Made by a program: the position numbers and the translations under genes | Shown here: piece after piece, positions 33,794 to 43,249 of the stretch | How the letters are laid out: each line of letters starts with the position of its first letter | How positions within the stretch are numbered: position 1 is the stretch's first letter | NCBI GenBank assembly: GCA_964556475.1 | Contig: CAZKVU010000002.1 | Location: forward strand, 12,460-76,459 | Reading direction: 5' to 3' | Length of the DNA stretch: 64,000 nucleotides | Origin: CAZKVU01 sp964556475 | GTDB lineage: Bacteria > Patescibacteriota > Microgenomatia > UBA1406 > HO2-37-13b | The notes under the pieces: model-generated | Seen by the model: the letters and a program-made list of their open reading frames with translations, nothing else | The model's database searches: none | Told to the model about the DNA's origin: nothing

Positions 33794-34621
33794 ATGCACA
33801 CACCTGTATTGCTTGAAGAAAGTATCAAAGCTCTGAATGTCCGAAAGGATGGTCGCTATATCGACGCGACATATGGTCTTGGCGGACACAGTCGTGCCAT
33901 AGCTCAGGCTGGAGGCTTGGTGCTTGGTATAGATTGGGATCAGGGAAACGTTGCAAATAGCACTGAAAGAGGCACGCCAGCCAATGTTATATTAGTTCAC
34001 GGAAATTATGCGAACATTAAAAAAATTGCACAAGAAAATAACTGGGTACCTTGTCAAGGTATTATTTTTGATCTGGGACTATCGATGGACCAAATCAGAT
34101 CATCGCAGAGAGGTTTTTCATACGAAGCAAGAAGTGAGCCACTTGATATGAGAATAGATATTTCACTTAAAACAACAGCATCTGACATTATTAACAGTTC
34201 GTCAGAGCAGGAACTTTATGACATATTTGCAAAAAATGCTGAAGAAATCAATTCTCGGTCAATTGCTCATGCTATTTACATCGCCCGTCGCCTGAATGCA
34301 ATAGTGACAGTCGGAGGGTTGATTGATGCCATCAACAGCGCGACGAAGGACAGAAAAGCTGTAGCGCGAATTTTCCAGGCATTACGAGTCGAAGTTAATG
34401 ATGAATTCAACAATATTAGACAGGGACTATTAGAAGGATACGAAATACTGGATAGAGATGGAAGGATTGTTATTATCACCTTCCATCAAAGTGAAGATAG
34501 AATCGTCAAACAGTATGCACGTGAGCACGGAATGAAAATGTTAACAGCAAAGCCGATAAAGAGCAGCTCGCATGCATCGTTTGAACGCTCAGCACATTTA
34601 CGAATTATTCAAAAAAATTAA
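33794..34621 (+). CDS. rsmH: 16S rRNA (cytosine-N4) methyltransferase RsmH
   Basis: Methylates C1402 of 16S rRNA with SAM. The 275 residues open MHTPVLLEESIKAL, with the SAM motif IDATYGLGGHSRAI near 22, GIDWD near 45, FDLGLSMDQIRSSQRGFSYEARSEPLDMRID near 91 and ALRVEVNDEFNNI near 196. The C-terminus is shorter than the 310 residues of most RsmH. It starts 2 bp after mraZ, as in dcw clusters generally. Confidence 0.96.
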   Translation: MHTPVLLEESIKALNVRKDGRYIDATYGLGGHSRAIAQAGGLVLGIDWDQGNVANSTERGTPANVILVHGNYANIKKIAQENNWVPCQGIIFDLGLSMDQIRSSQRGFSYEARSEPLDMRIDISLKTTASDIINSSSEQELYDIFAKNAEEINSRSIAHAIYIARRLNAIVTVGGLIDAINSATKDRKAVARIFQALRVEVNDEFNNIRQGLLEGYEILDRDGRIVIITFHQSEDRIVKQYAREHGMKMLTAKPIKSSSHASFERSAHLRIIQKN

Positions 34622-34625
34622 AACA

Positions 34626-34964
34626 ATGAGATTAAGAAGAACATCGCCTCAACGCGAAACACTTAAACCACAAAAGAGCACCAGTTATTATGTCAAAATC
34701 GGATACTTATTCATTCTAGGAATGCTCTTAACTGGTAATATTTTTATGTTTGCCTCGTCTGTGAAAATTAGCGACCAAATAACAAATATCGAATCGCACA
34801 TTGAAGATGTTCGAAAGGAGAATGCCGATCTGCAGCAAAGGGTTCTTGGTGAAAATTCAATGCAAACACTTGAATACATAGCACGAAAAAATGGGTTTAC
34901 TGAAGAAGCACAGCCTTACTACCTCGGTGAAACCGATTACGCTATGGCTAATACGACCCGTTAA
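34626..34964 (+). CDS. ftsL: FtsL/DivIC-like division protein
   Basis: A small bitopic protein of 112 residues: basic N-terminus, one membrane segment (about 23-42, YLFILGMLLTGNIFMFAS), then a coiled-coil region (SDQITNIESHIEDVRKENADLQQRV) and a short tail. Position between rsmH and ftsI matches ftsL. Sequence alone is too divergent for certainty; a longer frame from 34572 would overlap rsmH and is not needed. It would form the FtsQLB-type complex with FtsQ. Confidence 0.7.
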   Translation: MRLRRTSPQRETLKPQKSTSYYVKIGYLFILGMLLTGNIFMFASSVKISDQITNIESHIEDVRKENADLQQRVLGENSMQTLEYIARKNGFTEEAQPYYLGETDYAMANTTR

Positions 34965-34967
34965 GTA

Positions 34968-34976
34968 TGCTACACT
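34968..34976 (+). promoter_or_regulatory. Extended -10 promoter inside the dcw cluster, before ftsI
   Basis: TGCTACACT at 34968-34976, 6 nt before the ftsI ATG, just past the ftsL stop codon. Suggests internal leaderless transcription of ftsI. Confidence 0.5.
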
Positions 34977-34982
34977 CATAAT

Positions 34983-36644
34983 ATGACTCGCTTGAGGTCA
35001 ATTTTAGTGATATATTTTATTCTGATTTTTGCCATTATTTGTAAGCTTTTCTATATTCAGATTTTTTCCGGAGATGCATACTCGCCAAATAATTACCTGC
35101 AAACTGAGAGAATTACGCCTGACCGTGGTCAAATTTTTGATCGTCATGGAGAGCCGTTTGTTATAAATGAGACACGATATCTGTTATATGCAGAACCTCA
35201 AAACATCGAAAGTAAGGGAGATACAATTTATAAGATTGACAGAGTACTTAATATTGGCGAAGCTACACTAGAGGCAAAACTTGATACAAAAAAATTATGG
35301 GTGCGTGTCCAAGACAACATTTCAGAAAAACAGAAAAAACAGATTGACGCACTTAATCTTGCCGGAATTGGTTTTGATGAGCATGCGGAACGTTTTTACC
35401 CCGAGGCCTCTCTGGCAGCCCATTTGCTTGGTTTTGTTGGTAAAGATGTTGATGGTGATTCAGTTGGGTATTTTGGAATCGAGGGGTATTACAACAAAGA
35501 TCTCGAAGGTCTCCCAGGTATTTTTAAAACTGAAAGAGATGTATTGGGGAGGCCTATTTTTATTGGTACCCAAGATAGATTAAAGGGCGAAAATGGACGA
35601 AAACTCGTATTAACAATTGACAAGAGATCTCAAAGTCTTGTTAAACGTAAACTGCTTGAGGGGATAGAAAAATATCAAGCACAAAGTGGATGTATTATTG
35701 TTGCAAAACCTCAAACAATGGAGATTCTTGCTTTATCATGTGTGCCTGATTTTGCATCCAAGGAGTATTTCAATTATTCAGAAAGTTATTTTAAGAATCC
35801 TGTGATATCCAACACATTTGAGCCCGGTTCAATTTTTAAACCGCTTATTGTTGCAGCTGCGCTTCAGGAGAATAAAGTTAAGCCGGATGACATTATTAAC
35901 GAATCTGGTCCGATTCCATTTGGAGGTCATTATATCCGCACATGGAATGACGAATATCATGGAAAAATAACAGTAACAAAGGTACTGCAAAATTCGTCGA
36001 ATGTCGGCATGGTTAAAATAGGTGAAAAACTCGATAATAAAAAATTGCTTGAGTATATTCAGAATTTTGGCTTCGGTGAAAAAACAGGCATTGATTTACA
36101 AGGAGAAGCCCGAGCACCAGTAAAAGCATTCAAGCAGTGGTACCCAATAGATTTTGCTGCCGCAACATTCGGGCAAGGTATTGCTGTAACCCCAATACAA
36201 ATGATTACTGGATTTGCCTCTGTTATTAACGGGGGCAAACTTATGAAACCTTATGTGGTTAAGGAAATGGTAACCGAAACTGGGAAAACAGAAAAAATTC
36301 AGCCAAAAGTTATCAGACAGGTTATTAGTGAGAAAAATTCGAAAAAAATGAAAACAATGCTCGAGGCTGTTGTAAAAGGTGGAGAGGCACATTGGAAGGT
36401 CCCTGAGGGATATCGATTTGGTGGAAAAACAGGCACTGCACAGATTGCATTTTCAGGATCGTATGATCCATCAAAAACAAATGCATCATTTATTGGATTC
36501 GCCCCAGTCGAAGATCCACAGTTTATAATGTTAGTAATGCTTCATGAACCAGCTGCCTCACCGTGGGCCTCAGAAACAGCAGCGCCATTGTTCTTTGACG
36601 TGGCTAAGGATTTACTCGTTCAGTATAATATTGCACCAAGATAA
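34983..36644 (+). CDS. ftsI: Penicillin-binding protein FtsI (class B transpeptidase)
   Basis: Septal peptidoglycan transpeptidase with 553 residues. An N-terminal membrane anchor (about 5-25) is followed by RITPDRGQIFDRHGEPF near 42, the dimerisation domain and the transpeptidase domain: catalytic SxxK in FEPGSIFKPL near 280, SxN in NSSNVGM near 339 and KTGT in FGGKTGTAQ near 480. No PASTA domains. Pairs with FtsW encoded later in the cluster. Confidence 0.95.
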   Translation: MTRLRSILVIYFILIFAIICKLFYIQIFSGDAYSPNNYLQTERITPDRGQIFDRHGEPFVINETRYLLYAEPQNIESKGDTIYKIDRVLNIGEATLEAKLDTKKLWVRVQDNISEKQKKQIDALNLAGIGFDEHAERFYPEASLAAHLLGFVGKDVDGDSVGYFGIEGYYNKDLEGLPGIFKTERDVLGRPIFIGTQDRLKGENGRKLVLTIDKRSQSLVKRKLLEGIEKYQAQSGCIIVAKPQTMEILALSCVPDFASKEYFNYSESYFKNPVISNTFEPGSIFKPLIVAAALQENKVKPDDIINESGPIPFGGHYIRTWNDEYHGKITVTKVLQNSSNVGMVKIGEKLDNKKLLEYIQNFGFGEKTGIDLQGEARAPVKAFKQWYPIDFAAATFGQGIAVTPIQMITGFASVINGGKLMKPYVVKEMVTETGKTEKIQPKVIRQVISEKNSKKMKTMLEAVVKGGEAHWKVPEGYRFGGKTGTAQIAFSGSYDPSKTNASFIGFAPVEDPQFIMLVMLHEPAASPWASETAAPLFFDVAKDLLVQYNIAPR

Positions 36645-36656
36645 TCAAAACATACC

Positions 36657-37838
36657 ATGTGGCAATCACTTAAAAATATATACCATCTCAGCGGCGCAAT
36701 TATAGCGAGCATTATATATGGCTTTCCTAGTAAAGATCTTAAAGTCATTGGCGTAACAGGAACTGATGGTAAGACAACAACGAGTCATATGATTTATCAT
36801 ATCCTCAAAGAATCGGGTCGAAAAGTTTCGCTTACTTCCTCAGTTTATGCTGATATTGCGGGTGATATTTCTGATACCGGACTTCATGTTACAACTCAAA
36901 GCCATTGGGATATTCAGAAAAATCTTCGTAAGGCAGCTCAGCATGGAGATGAATTTTTTGTACTTGAAACAACATCTCATGGTATTGATCAACACCGAAA
37001 TTGGGGAATCAAGTATGTGGCAAGTGCGTTGACAAATGTAACGCATGAACACCTTGATTATCACAAAACGTATGAACGCTACCTGTCCACCAAAGTGAAG
37101 CTACTTCTGGCATCAAAAGTTTCAGCCGTTAATATGGATGACAGCTCATACTCCCTTGTTAAAGCTATACTTGACAAGCATCAACATTCATTTAAGACGT
37201 ATTCTCTGACAAAAACCTCAGCCGACTTAAATTGGGATCAAGCCCATATTTCATCACATCTCGATCAAGATTTTAATAAACAGAATATGCTGGCTGCCTA
37301 TTTGGTCTGTAGGGAAATTGGAATACCAGAAGAAGATATTCGATCATCATTAGAAACATTTACGTTGCCAAAGGGAAGGTTTGAGCTTGTATACGATGGT
37401 GATTTTAAAGTCATGATTGATTTTGCGCATACGCCACATTCTATTCGCACGTTACTCCAGACTCTTAAAAAAAATACTCAAGGTAGAATTATTCATGTTT
37501 TTGGATCTGCTGGCCTAAGGGACTATAAGAAGCGACCTGATATGGGGCGGGCTAGCGCTGAATACGCTGATATTGTCATTCTAACAGAGGAGGATTACAG
37601 GACCGAAGATATAGAAAAAATTAATAATGCAGTTGAGCTTGGCTTCAAAGAGCAGGGTTTTTCAGCTTATACTATGATTTCGGACCGTCAGGAGGCCATA
37701 AAACATGCAATTGAGCTCGCTGGCAAACATGATGTGGTTGTGCTAACCGGTAAGAGCCATGAAAAGAGCATTGCTCGAGGTAAAAAGGAGTATCCATGGG
37801 ATGAGTTTGAAGCTGTAAGGAAAGTTTTACCCAAATAG
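36657..37838 (+). CDS. murE: MurE-like UDP-MurNAc peptide ligase, truncated N-terminus
   Basis: Mur ligase that adds the third residue of the stem peptide. The ATP loop GVTGTDGKTTT is at residues 32-42, so most of the usual 100-residue UDP-binding domain 1 is missing (393 residues against about 490). ETTSHGIDQHR near 103 and THEHLDYH near 129 are typical of MurE. The specificity loop that reads DNPR in diaminopimelate-adding enzymes reads EEDYR (near 312). MurT-like proteins are an alternative, but the position in the dcw order favours MurE. Confidence 0.82.
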   Translation: MWQSLKNIYHLSGAIIASIIYGFPSKDLKVIGVTGTDGKTTTSHMIYHILKESGRKVSLTSSVYADIAGDISDTGLHVTTQSHWDIQKNLRKAAQHGDEFFVLETTSHGIDQHRNWGIKYVASALTNVTHEHLDYHKTYERYLSTKVKLLLASKVSAVNMDDSSYSLVKAILDKHQHSFKTYSLTKTSADLNWDQAHISSHLDQDFNKQNMLAAYLVCREIGIPEEDIRSSLETFTLPKGRFELVYDGDFKVMIDFAHTPHSIRTLLQTLKKNTQGRIIHVFGSAGLRDYKKRPDMGRASAEYADIVILTEEDYRTEDIEKINNAVELGFKEQGFSAYTMISDRQEAIKHAIELAGKHDVVVLTGKSHEKSIARGKKEYPWDEFEAVRKVLPK

Positions 37839-37851
37839 ATCATCATTCATT

Positions 37852-38604
37852 ATGGTGCTTAAAATTGTTTCGATTAATGTTAACCACGGCGGTGAACAAA
37901 TATATGAGCTTGAACAATTTATTCGTGAGGAAAATCCAGATATTATCTTCATTCAAGAGGCATATAATTCGCTGAATGAAGCAAAAGAAAAGCGACTTCA
38001 AACTGTTCGATTATTTAGTGAATGGATAGGAACTGACTATAATGCCTTTCAAGCGGCATATCATGATGGAGATGTTGCAGTTGACCGAGGAAGCGCAATT
38101 ATTTCCCGTTTTCCAGTAATTGAATCGGGTGGTATCGTTTTCAACAGTCCATATACAACTATCTACAATGAGGTCAGTCTTGGAGATTGGAGTAACCAGC
38201 CGCGTGTATTGCAAACTGCAACTGTCGAAATTAATAAAAACAGACTCCATTTGATAAATATCCATGGAGTATGGGATTTTCATGGCAAAGACAGTGAGCG
38301 CAGACATGCCCAGAGTAGACGTATTCTTGAATTGGCTGCCGATAAGTCACCACTTATTATTGCTGGTGATTTTAATATGAATCCGGATACACAAGCGATT
38401 CGCTTTCTGGAAGAATCATATAAATCGGTATTCGGAAATGAGCTGAAAACTACATTTAATATGAAAAAGAAAAGCAATCCTGATTTCGGAAGCGCGGTTG
38501 TAGATTTAATGTTTGTAACGAAAGATATAACAATCATGAGTAAGAAGTGCCCTGAAGTTGACATTTCAGACCATTTACCGCTTATCGTGGAAATTAAAAT
38601 ATGA
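37852..38604 (+). CDS. Endonuclease/exonuclease/phosphatase family protein (copy 1)
   Basis: A 250-residue member of the EEP superfamily, metal-dependent phosphodiesterases acting on DNA, lipids or nucleotides. Visible motifs: ISINVNHGG at the start, IFIQEAYN with the metal-binding Glu near 36, NIHGVWDF near 135, AGDFNMNPD near 173 and the terminal SDHLPL. It has no signal peptide, so it is probably cytoplasmic. Overlaps yfiH by 4 bp. A paralogue lies at 57546. Function unknown. Confidence 0.82.
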   Translation: MVLKIVSINVNHGGEQIYELEQFIREENPDIIFIQEAYNSLNEAKEKRLQTVRLFSEWIGTDYNAFQAAYHDGDVAVDRGSAIISRFPVIESGGIVFNSPYTTIYNEVSLGDWSNQPRVLQTATVEINKNRLHLINIHGVWDFHGKDSERRHAQSRRILELAADKSPLIIAGDFNMNPDTQAIRFLEESYKSVFGNELKTTFNMKKKSNPDFGSAVVDLMFVTKDITIMSKKCPEVDISDHLPLIVEIKI

Positions 38605-39269
38605 TTATTCTGAACAAAGATAATTATTTTACTTCTAATACTTTCTCAAAAGAAGTCTTGAATGGATTTGGGACTATTAACTCCATTGAGCTTAGCCGTG
38701 TCACCTCGCTACAGGGGTATAACCGAAAACACATGTCACAGATTCATAGTGGAGACATACATGAAGTACGCGATGAGGCCGAAAGTATGCAAGAATGTGA
38801 TGGCCTGTTTACTAATAAAAAAAACATAGCTCTCCTTATTAAAACCGCAGACTGTCTGCCTGTTTTGTTTTATGACCCTGAAAAAAAATACATTGGAGCA
38901 GCTCATGCCGGTTGGAAAGGAACTGTTGCTAGAATTTGTGAGAACATGATACGCATATTTCATTCACATGGGAGTTTGTTGCAGAATATTAAAGTAGCTA
39001 TTGGGCCGGGAATCGGCGCTTGTTCTTATGACATTTTCGGTGAAAGAATGAAAATTATTCAATCTGCATTTCCACAGTGGCCAGAAGCATATCAAAACAA
39101 TAAGTTAAATTTACTCTTGCTTAATTACCGACAGATGATTTCACAAGGAATAAGCCCAAACAATATTGATTATTTTCCGTTTTGCACAGCATGTGATTCT
39201 CAACGATTTTATTCGTATAATAGAGATAGAACCTCCGACAGAATGTATAGTTATATAGCGCTAAAATGA
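38601..39269 (+). CDS. YfiH/LACC1-type purine nucleoside phosphorylase (DUF152)
   Basis: Multicopper-oxidase-fold protein family now known to act on purine nucleosides; in E. coli YfiH is also linked to peptidoglycan precursor fidelity. The 222 residues carry the zinc ligands: MSQIHSGDIHEV near 46 (His), LIKTADCLPVLFYD near 76 (Cys) and IGAAHAGWKGT near 97 (His). Overlaps both neighbours by 4 bp and sits directly before murC, which supports a cell wall quality-control role by context. Confidence 0.88.
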   Translation: MIILNKDNYFTSNTFSKEVLNGFGTINSIELSRVTSLQGYNRKHMSQIHSGDIHEVRDEAESMQECDGLFTNKKNIALLIKTADCLPVLFYDPEKKYIGAAHAGWKGTVARICENMIRIFHSHGSLLQNIKVAIGPGIGACSYDIFGERMKIIQSAFPQWPEAYQNNKLNLLLLNYRQMISQGISPNNIDYFPFCTACDSQRFYSYNRDRTSDRMYSYIALK

Positions 39270-40675
39270 GCTCACATCAAAACATATATCTTGTAGGAAT
39301 AAAGGGTGTCGGTATGACGTCACTTGCTCTCTATCTTAAATCGCGAGGTAAGAATGTATGGGGCTCTGATGTTGAGGAGGTATTTCCTACAGATTCAGTA
39401 CTGCATGAACATAATATTAAGATTCTCAATGGATTTTCTGAGGACCACATAACTGATGATATTGATCTTCTAATTACAACAGGAGCTCATGGTGGATTGA
39501 ATAACAAGGAGGTTATTCAGGCACGTGACAAAGGTATTCATGTTATGACTCAGGCTGAAGAAGTCGGCCATATTATGCAGTCATATAAAACATCGATCTC
39601 TGTTTGCGGAAGTCATGGGAAAACAACAACGAGTTCAATGCTGGCATTTGTATTGAATAAGCTTGGATTATTTTCAAGTCATATTATTGGTGCTCCAGAC
39701 TTTTCAGGTCTACCAGGAGGATTATTCAAAGGTGAAGAGTACCTTGTTGCTGAATCAGATGAATATGTGAATTCACCTGGCATTGATAATACACCTCGAT
39801 TTCTCTTTCAGCACCCAACACATATTATTTGTACAAATATCGAGCACGATCATCCCGATGTGTACCCTGACCTTGAGAGTGTTGAAAAGGCTTTTTCAGA
39901 TTTTTTCATACAATGCGATAAAGATGGTGGAACTGTCATATTCAATGCTGATGCTGAAAATGTTGTGCGATTATGTTCATCGCTTACATCTGCAATTTCA
40001 GTTGGATATGACGAAAATGCAACTTACCGAATCTCTGACGTTGAGCAACAGGAACGAGAAACAGTTTTTACCCTTATGAAAGGGAATGAGGATATCGGAA
40101 CCTACACTGTTTCAGTTCCTGGTAAGCACAATGTATTTAACTCAGCCTGTGTTGTTGCTCTTTGTCATCTATTAGAGTTTGATATGGAGAAAGTTCAGAT
40201 GACATTAAGACGTTTTGAAGGGGCTAGAAGACGTTTTGAAATAAAATATCGGAAGGGAAATACATATCTAATTGATGACTATGCACATCATCCAACAGAG
40301 CTTCATGCTTTGATTGAGGCTGCTCGATCGCGATTTCCTGATAGAAAAATTATTTTACTTTTTCAGCCGCATACATATTCACGAACTAAGGAACTGTTCT
40401 CAGAGTTTATTGAAGCATTATCACATGCTGATATATCGTATGTTTTTGATATTTTTGCTTCAGCACGAGAGGCGACAGATAATTCTGTGAGTTCTCAGCG
40501 GCTTTGTGATGAAGCACATTCAAAAGGCTACGATCATATTCGATATGTTCCACAAGGTGAAATTGAATCCATACTCCAGAATTCAATCAAGGAGAACAAT
40601 ATTGTAATTACTGCTGGAGCCGGAGATATTTATCAGCATCACCCTGCTATAATAGGAATAATTTCACAGCTGTGA
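39266..40675 (+). CDS. murC: UDP-N-acetylmuramate--L-alanine ligase
   Basis: Adds L-Ala to UDP-MurNAc. The 469 residues start with the Rossmann loop VGIKGVGMTSLALYL; the ATP loop is SVCGSHGKTTTSSM near 112. ESDEYVNS near 157, TNIEHDHPDVYPD near 191 and IDDYAHHPTEL near 337 are family motifs. It ends in TGA. It overlaps yfiH by 4 bp and precedes murB by 9 bp. Confidence 0.96.
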   Translation: MSSHQNIYLVGIKGVGMTSLALYLKSRGKNVWGSDVEEVFPTDSVLHEHNIKILNGFSEDHITDDIDLLITTGAHGGLNNKEVIQARDKGIHVMTQAEEVGHIMQSYKTSISVCGSHGKTTTSSMLAFVLNKLGLFSSHIIGAPDFSGLPGGLFKGEEYLVAESDEYVNSPGIDNTPRFLFQHPTHIICTNIEHDHPDVYPDLESVEKAFSDFFIQCDKDGGTVIFNADAENVVRLCSSLTSAISVGYDENATYRISDVEQQERETVFTLMKGNEDIGTYTVSVPGKHNVFNSACVVALCHLLEFDMEKVQMTLRRFEGARRRFEIKYRKGNTYLIDDYAHHPTELHALIEAARSRFPDRKIILLFQPHTYSRTKELFSEFIEALSHADISYVFDIFASAREATDNSVSSQRLCDEAHSKGYDHIRYVPQGEIESILQNSIKENNIVITAGAGDIYQHHPAIIGIISQL

Positions 40676-40684
40676 AACGACACT

Positions 40685-41605
40685 ATGAACACTCTTGATG
40701 AATTGGAAATGAAACTTGGCGCTGGACGAGTAAGGCACAATGTTACGTTAGCACCATATACGACTTTTAAAATTGGTGGTCCGGCTGAGTATTATTTTCA
40801 GGCTCTGACTGAAGAAGATATTATTAAGGCAGCTAAAACAGCTCATGAACTTCATTTACCGCTTCATATGCTCGGAGGTGTATCAAATGTGGTAATAGGA
40901 GATAAAGGACTATCTGGACTATCAGTGAGAAATATATATAGCCAGAAAAAGATTATTGAGGAAACGAAAGATGAGGTATGGCTGCAAGTAAGTTCAGGCT
41001 ATAACATGACCCGCTTGGCGCATGAGACAGCTGAAGAAGGACTTGAAGGATTTGAATATCATGCAGGATTACCAGGTACTCTTGGCGGTGCATTATTTAT
41101 GAATTCAAAGTGGACTGCTCATCCGCCAATTCATTACACTGGAGATGATCTGATTAAGGCTTCCCTGGTAAATCATACTGGCGAGGTTCGAGAAGAACCA
41201 CACGAATATTTTCAATTTGCATATGACTATAGCATTCTTCAACAAACAAAAGAAATTGTTTTGTGGGCCTTGTTTAAATTAAAAAAGAAGGATCCAAAGA
41301 TACTCGTAAGTAGAACAAAGGAAGCTCTTGAATACCGAAAGAAAACGCAACCATTTGCTGTTGCAACATCAGGATGTTTTTTTCAGAACATTGATGGACA
41401 GTCAGCTGGGAAGCTTATCGACGAATTAGGATTAAAGGGTTTACAGGTGGGCGGTGCACGGGTATCTGAAATTCATGCAAACTTTATCATTAATGATGGA
41501 TCCGCAAAAGCTGAAGATGTCAAAATGCTTGTCCAGGAAATTAAGAGAATTGTTAAAGAAAAAAGAGGTATTGATTTAAAAGAAGAAGTTATTATTCTAA
41601 ATTAA
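40685..41605 (+). CDS. murB: UDP-N-acetylenolpyruvoylglucosamine reductase
   Basis: Flavoenzyme that reduces the enolpyruvyl group with NADPH to give UDP-MurNAc. The 306 residues show TTFKIGGPAEYYFQA near 27, the FAD region LHMLGGVSNVVIGDKG near 60, GLEGFEYHAGLPGTLGGALFMN near 118, ATSGCFFQN near 226 (Ser/Cys in the proton-donor region) and HANFIIND near 266. It lies between murC and murA with a convergent GT-C gene after it. Confidence 0.96.
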   Translation: MNTLDELEMKLGAGRVRHNVTLAPYTTFKIGGPAEYYFQALTEEDIIKAAKTAHELHLPLHMLGGVSNVVIGDKGLSGLSVRNIYSQKKIIEETKDEVWLQVSSGYNMTRLAHETAEEGLEGFEYHAGLPGTLGGALFMNSKWTAHPPIHYTGDDLIKASLVNHTGEVREEPHEYFQFAYDYSILQQTKEIVLWALFKLKKKDPKILVSRTKEALEYRKKTQPFAVATSGCFFQNIDGQSAGKLIDELGLKGLQVGGARVSEIHANFIINDGSAKAEDVKMLVQEIKRIVKEKRGIDLKEEVIILN

Positions 41606-41612
41606 CAAATCG

Positions 41613-43178
41613 TTATTGATTCACCTTGAATAAGGTTATTTCCTTTCCAGAGTAAAGTACCTCAGTTTTCTGTTTGATTTTTTTAGAGTAGCCTGAGATG
41701 GAGCTGTCGATTGTTAAATAATCTATACCATTTGTAAATTCCTTCGGATATTGAGCCTTGGTATCACAAATACTGGTTATTTTTCTAAACTCAATAACAT
41801 GAGGTGAAAAAAAGAAATGACCATAAGGTGGCTTCTGTGATGTAAGAGCGGAAATGGCATACTCGAAATCACCGCTCATTAAGGATTCATTACAATCTTT
41901 AAGATATAAAAAAGTACCGCTTGGCTCTTTTTTTAGCAATTCAATTATATGTGCTTGATCTTGTGTAAGTATTGATGGAGCGCGATGTTCGATAAGGAGA
42001 GATTCAGTGATTTTATTAACTGCAATCATATTATCGAGAAGACCAATGGCGAGGCAGAAGTACAAGAATATATTAATTGCCTGTTTCCATTTTAAATCTG
42101 CTTGACTGAGAAACACAGAAGCGACAATGACGAGGAACATAAATGGATATGCACGAGACCAATGCGCAGGCTGAGGAATTTTATTAGTAACAATAAAACT
42201 AAAACTCATAGCAACACAAAAAATGGCCACCGAAGCAAACATAAAGACCTTTTGTCGATCATACTTATGGTGAGTTTTGTAGGAGGTAGCCAATCCAATG
42301 ATCAAGAGCGCCACAGGAAACGACAGAGCTATGAGATATGTAAGCGGCTGAACTACAAAGTTAGCATCGAGATAAATTTTATTCAAGAAAGCAGCATCAA
42401 GAGAGTGCTGCGGTAGGAAAACCGCATAGAGGTAGCTTGATCCAGCCGTTAGCATAATAATGCTGATAATTTCAGAAATATATAACTGCAGATTTTTTTT
42501 CTTCTCAAAAATTATTGGATATGCTATCCATGCAGCAATAGCGACACCAAATGTAATTGAGGTGAAAGGGTGAAGCAATGCTAAAATTGAAGCAATAACA
42601 AGCAAAATTTTCCTTTTTTTATTCACGAGCGCATACAATCCCATAAAGAAGATTGCATGGTACATTATCTCTACCGAAGTGATCTGATTGAGCAAATTAT
42701 TAAGTCCCCACCAAGCAGTGTTAATCGCCTGGTTTCCATATGTAATATTAAAATATATTGCTATAAAACTCATTCCTCCACCAAACAGCATGAGTGCAAT
42801 TTCCTGCCACTTCAATTTAAGATTTTCGGCGATACGAAGTAAAAAGTACGTCGACAGGTAGAGCCAAAATGAGCTCATTGCTATATCAAATGTAAAAAGA
42901 TTTTTGCTAAATAATGGATAAAATGGCATAAGAAAAAGAGCATTTAGACTAAAAAGTGAGGGCTGCTGGTCAAAGGTTCCAAAAGGGTTATGGAAAAGGA
43001 TGCCATTTCCAGCTCTAAAAAGTTCTTGAACAAAAGAATAATGATAAAAGCCATCGTATGAAATAAGACCCCCATCAACAAATCCATGAGACTCGAAGGA
43101 GTTATGAAGGAAAAAGCGGACTGCTAAGTAGACGAACACAGAAGTTATTGCCCAAAGATGTATCGAATAACGTTTCAT
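41613..43178 (-). CDS. GT-C-like polytopic membrane protein, unknown
   Basis: A 521-residue protein with about eleven membrane segments and a soluble C-terminal part of about 110 residues. The first loop contains GLISYDGFYHYSFVQELF, with acidic and His residues as in GT-C glycosyltransferases. Substrate unknown. It is inserted against the direction of the dcw cluster between murB and murA. The -10 box at 43186-43194 overlaps the ATG at 43187, so the ATG at 43178 is preferred. Confidence 0.7.
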   Translation of the reverse strand: MKRYSIHLWAITSVFVYLAVRFFLHNSFESHGFVDGGLISYDGFYHYSFVQELFRAGNGILFHNPFGTFDQQPSLFSLNALFLMPFYPLFSKNLFTFDIAMSSFWLYLSTYFLLRIAENLKLKWQEIALMLFGGGMSFIAIYFNITYGNQAINTAWWGLNNLLNQITSVEIMYHAIFFMGLYALVNKKRKILLVIASILALLHPFTSITFGVAIAAWIAYPIIFEKKKNLQLYISEIISIIMLTAGSSYLYAVFLPQHSLDAAFLNKIYLDANFVVQPLTYLIALSFPVALLIIGLATSYKTHHKYDRQKVFMFASVAIFCVAMSFSFIVTNKIPQPAHWSRAYPFMFLVIVASVFLSQADLKWKQAINIFLYFCLAIGLLDNMIAVNKITESLLIEHRAPSILTQDQAHIIELLKKEPSGTFLYLKDCNESLMSGDFEYAISALTSQKPPYGHFFFSPHVIEFRKITSICDTKAQYPKEFTNGIDYLTIDSSISGYSKKIKQKTEVLYSGKEITLFKVNQ

Positions 43179-43185
43179 TGGCTTC

Positions 43186-43194
43186 ATTGTAGCA
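43186..43194 (-). promoter_or_regulatory. Extended -10 promoter of the GT-C-like gene
   Basis: TGCTACAAT on the minus strand, 7 nt before the ATG at 43178 and overlapping the upstream ATG at 43185-43187; this decides the start. It is divergent from the murA promoter 45 bp away. Confidence 0.55.
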
Positions 43195-43237
43195 TACCCT
43201 ATGAGCTGTCTTAATAGCTTTTTTAACTATATCAAAG

Positions 43238-43243
43238 TATAAT
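43238..43243 (+). promoter_or_regulatory. -10 box of murA
   Basis: TATAAT 6 nt before the GTG start at 43250; an out-of-frame ATG at 43248 is ignored because GTG opens the conserved frame. Confidence 0.6.
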
Positions 43244-43249
43244 AGAGAT

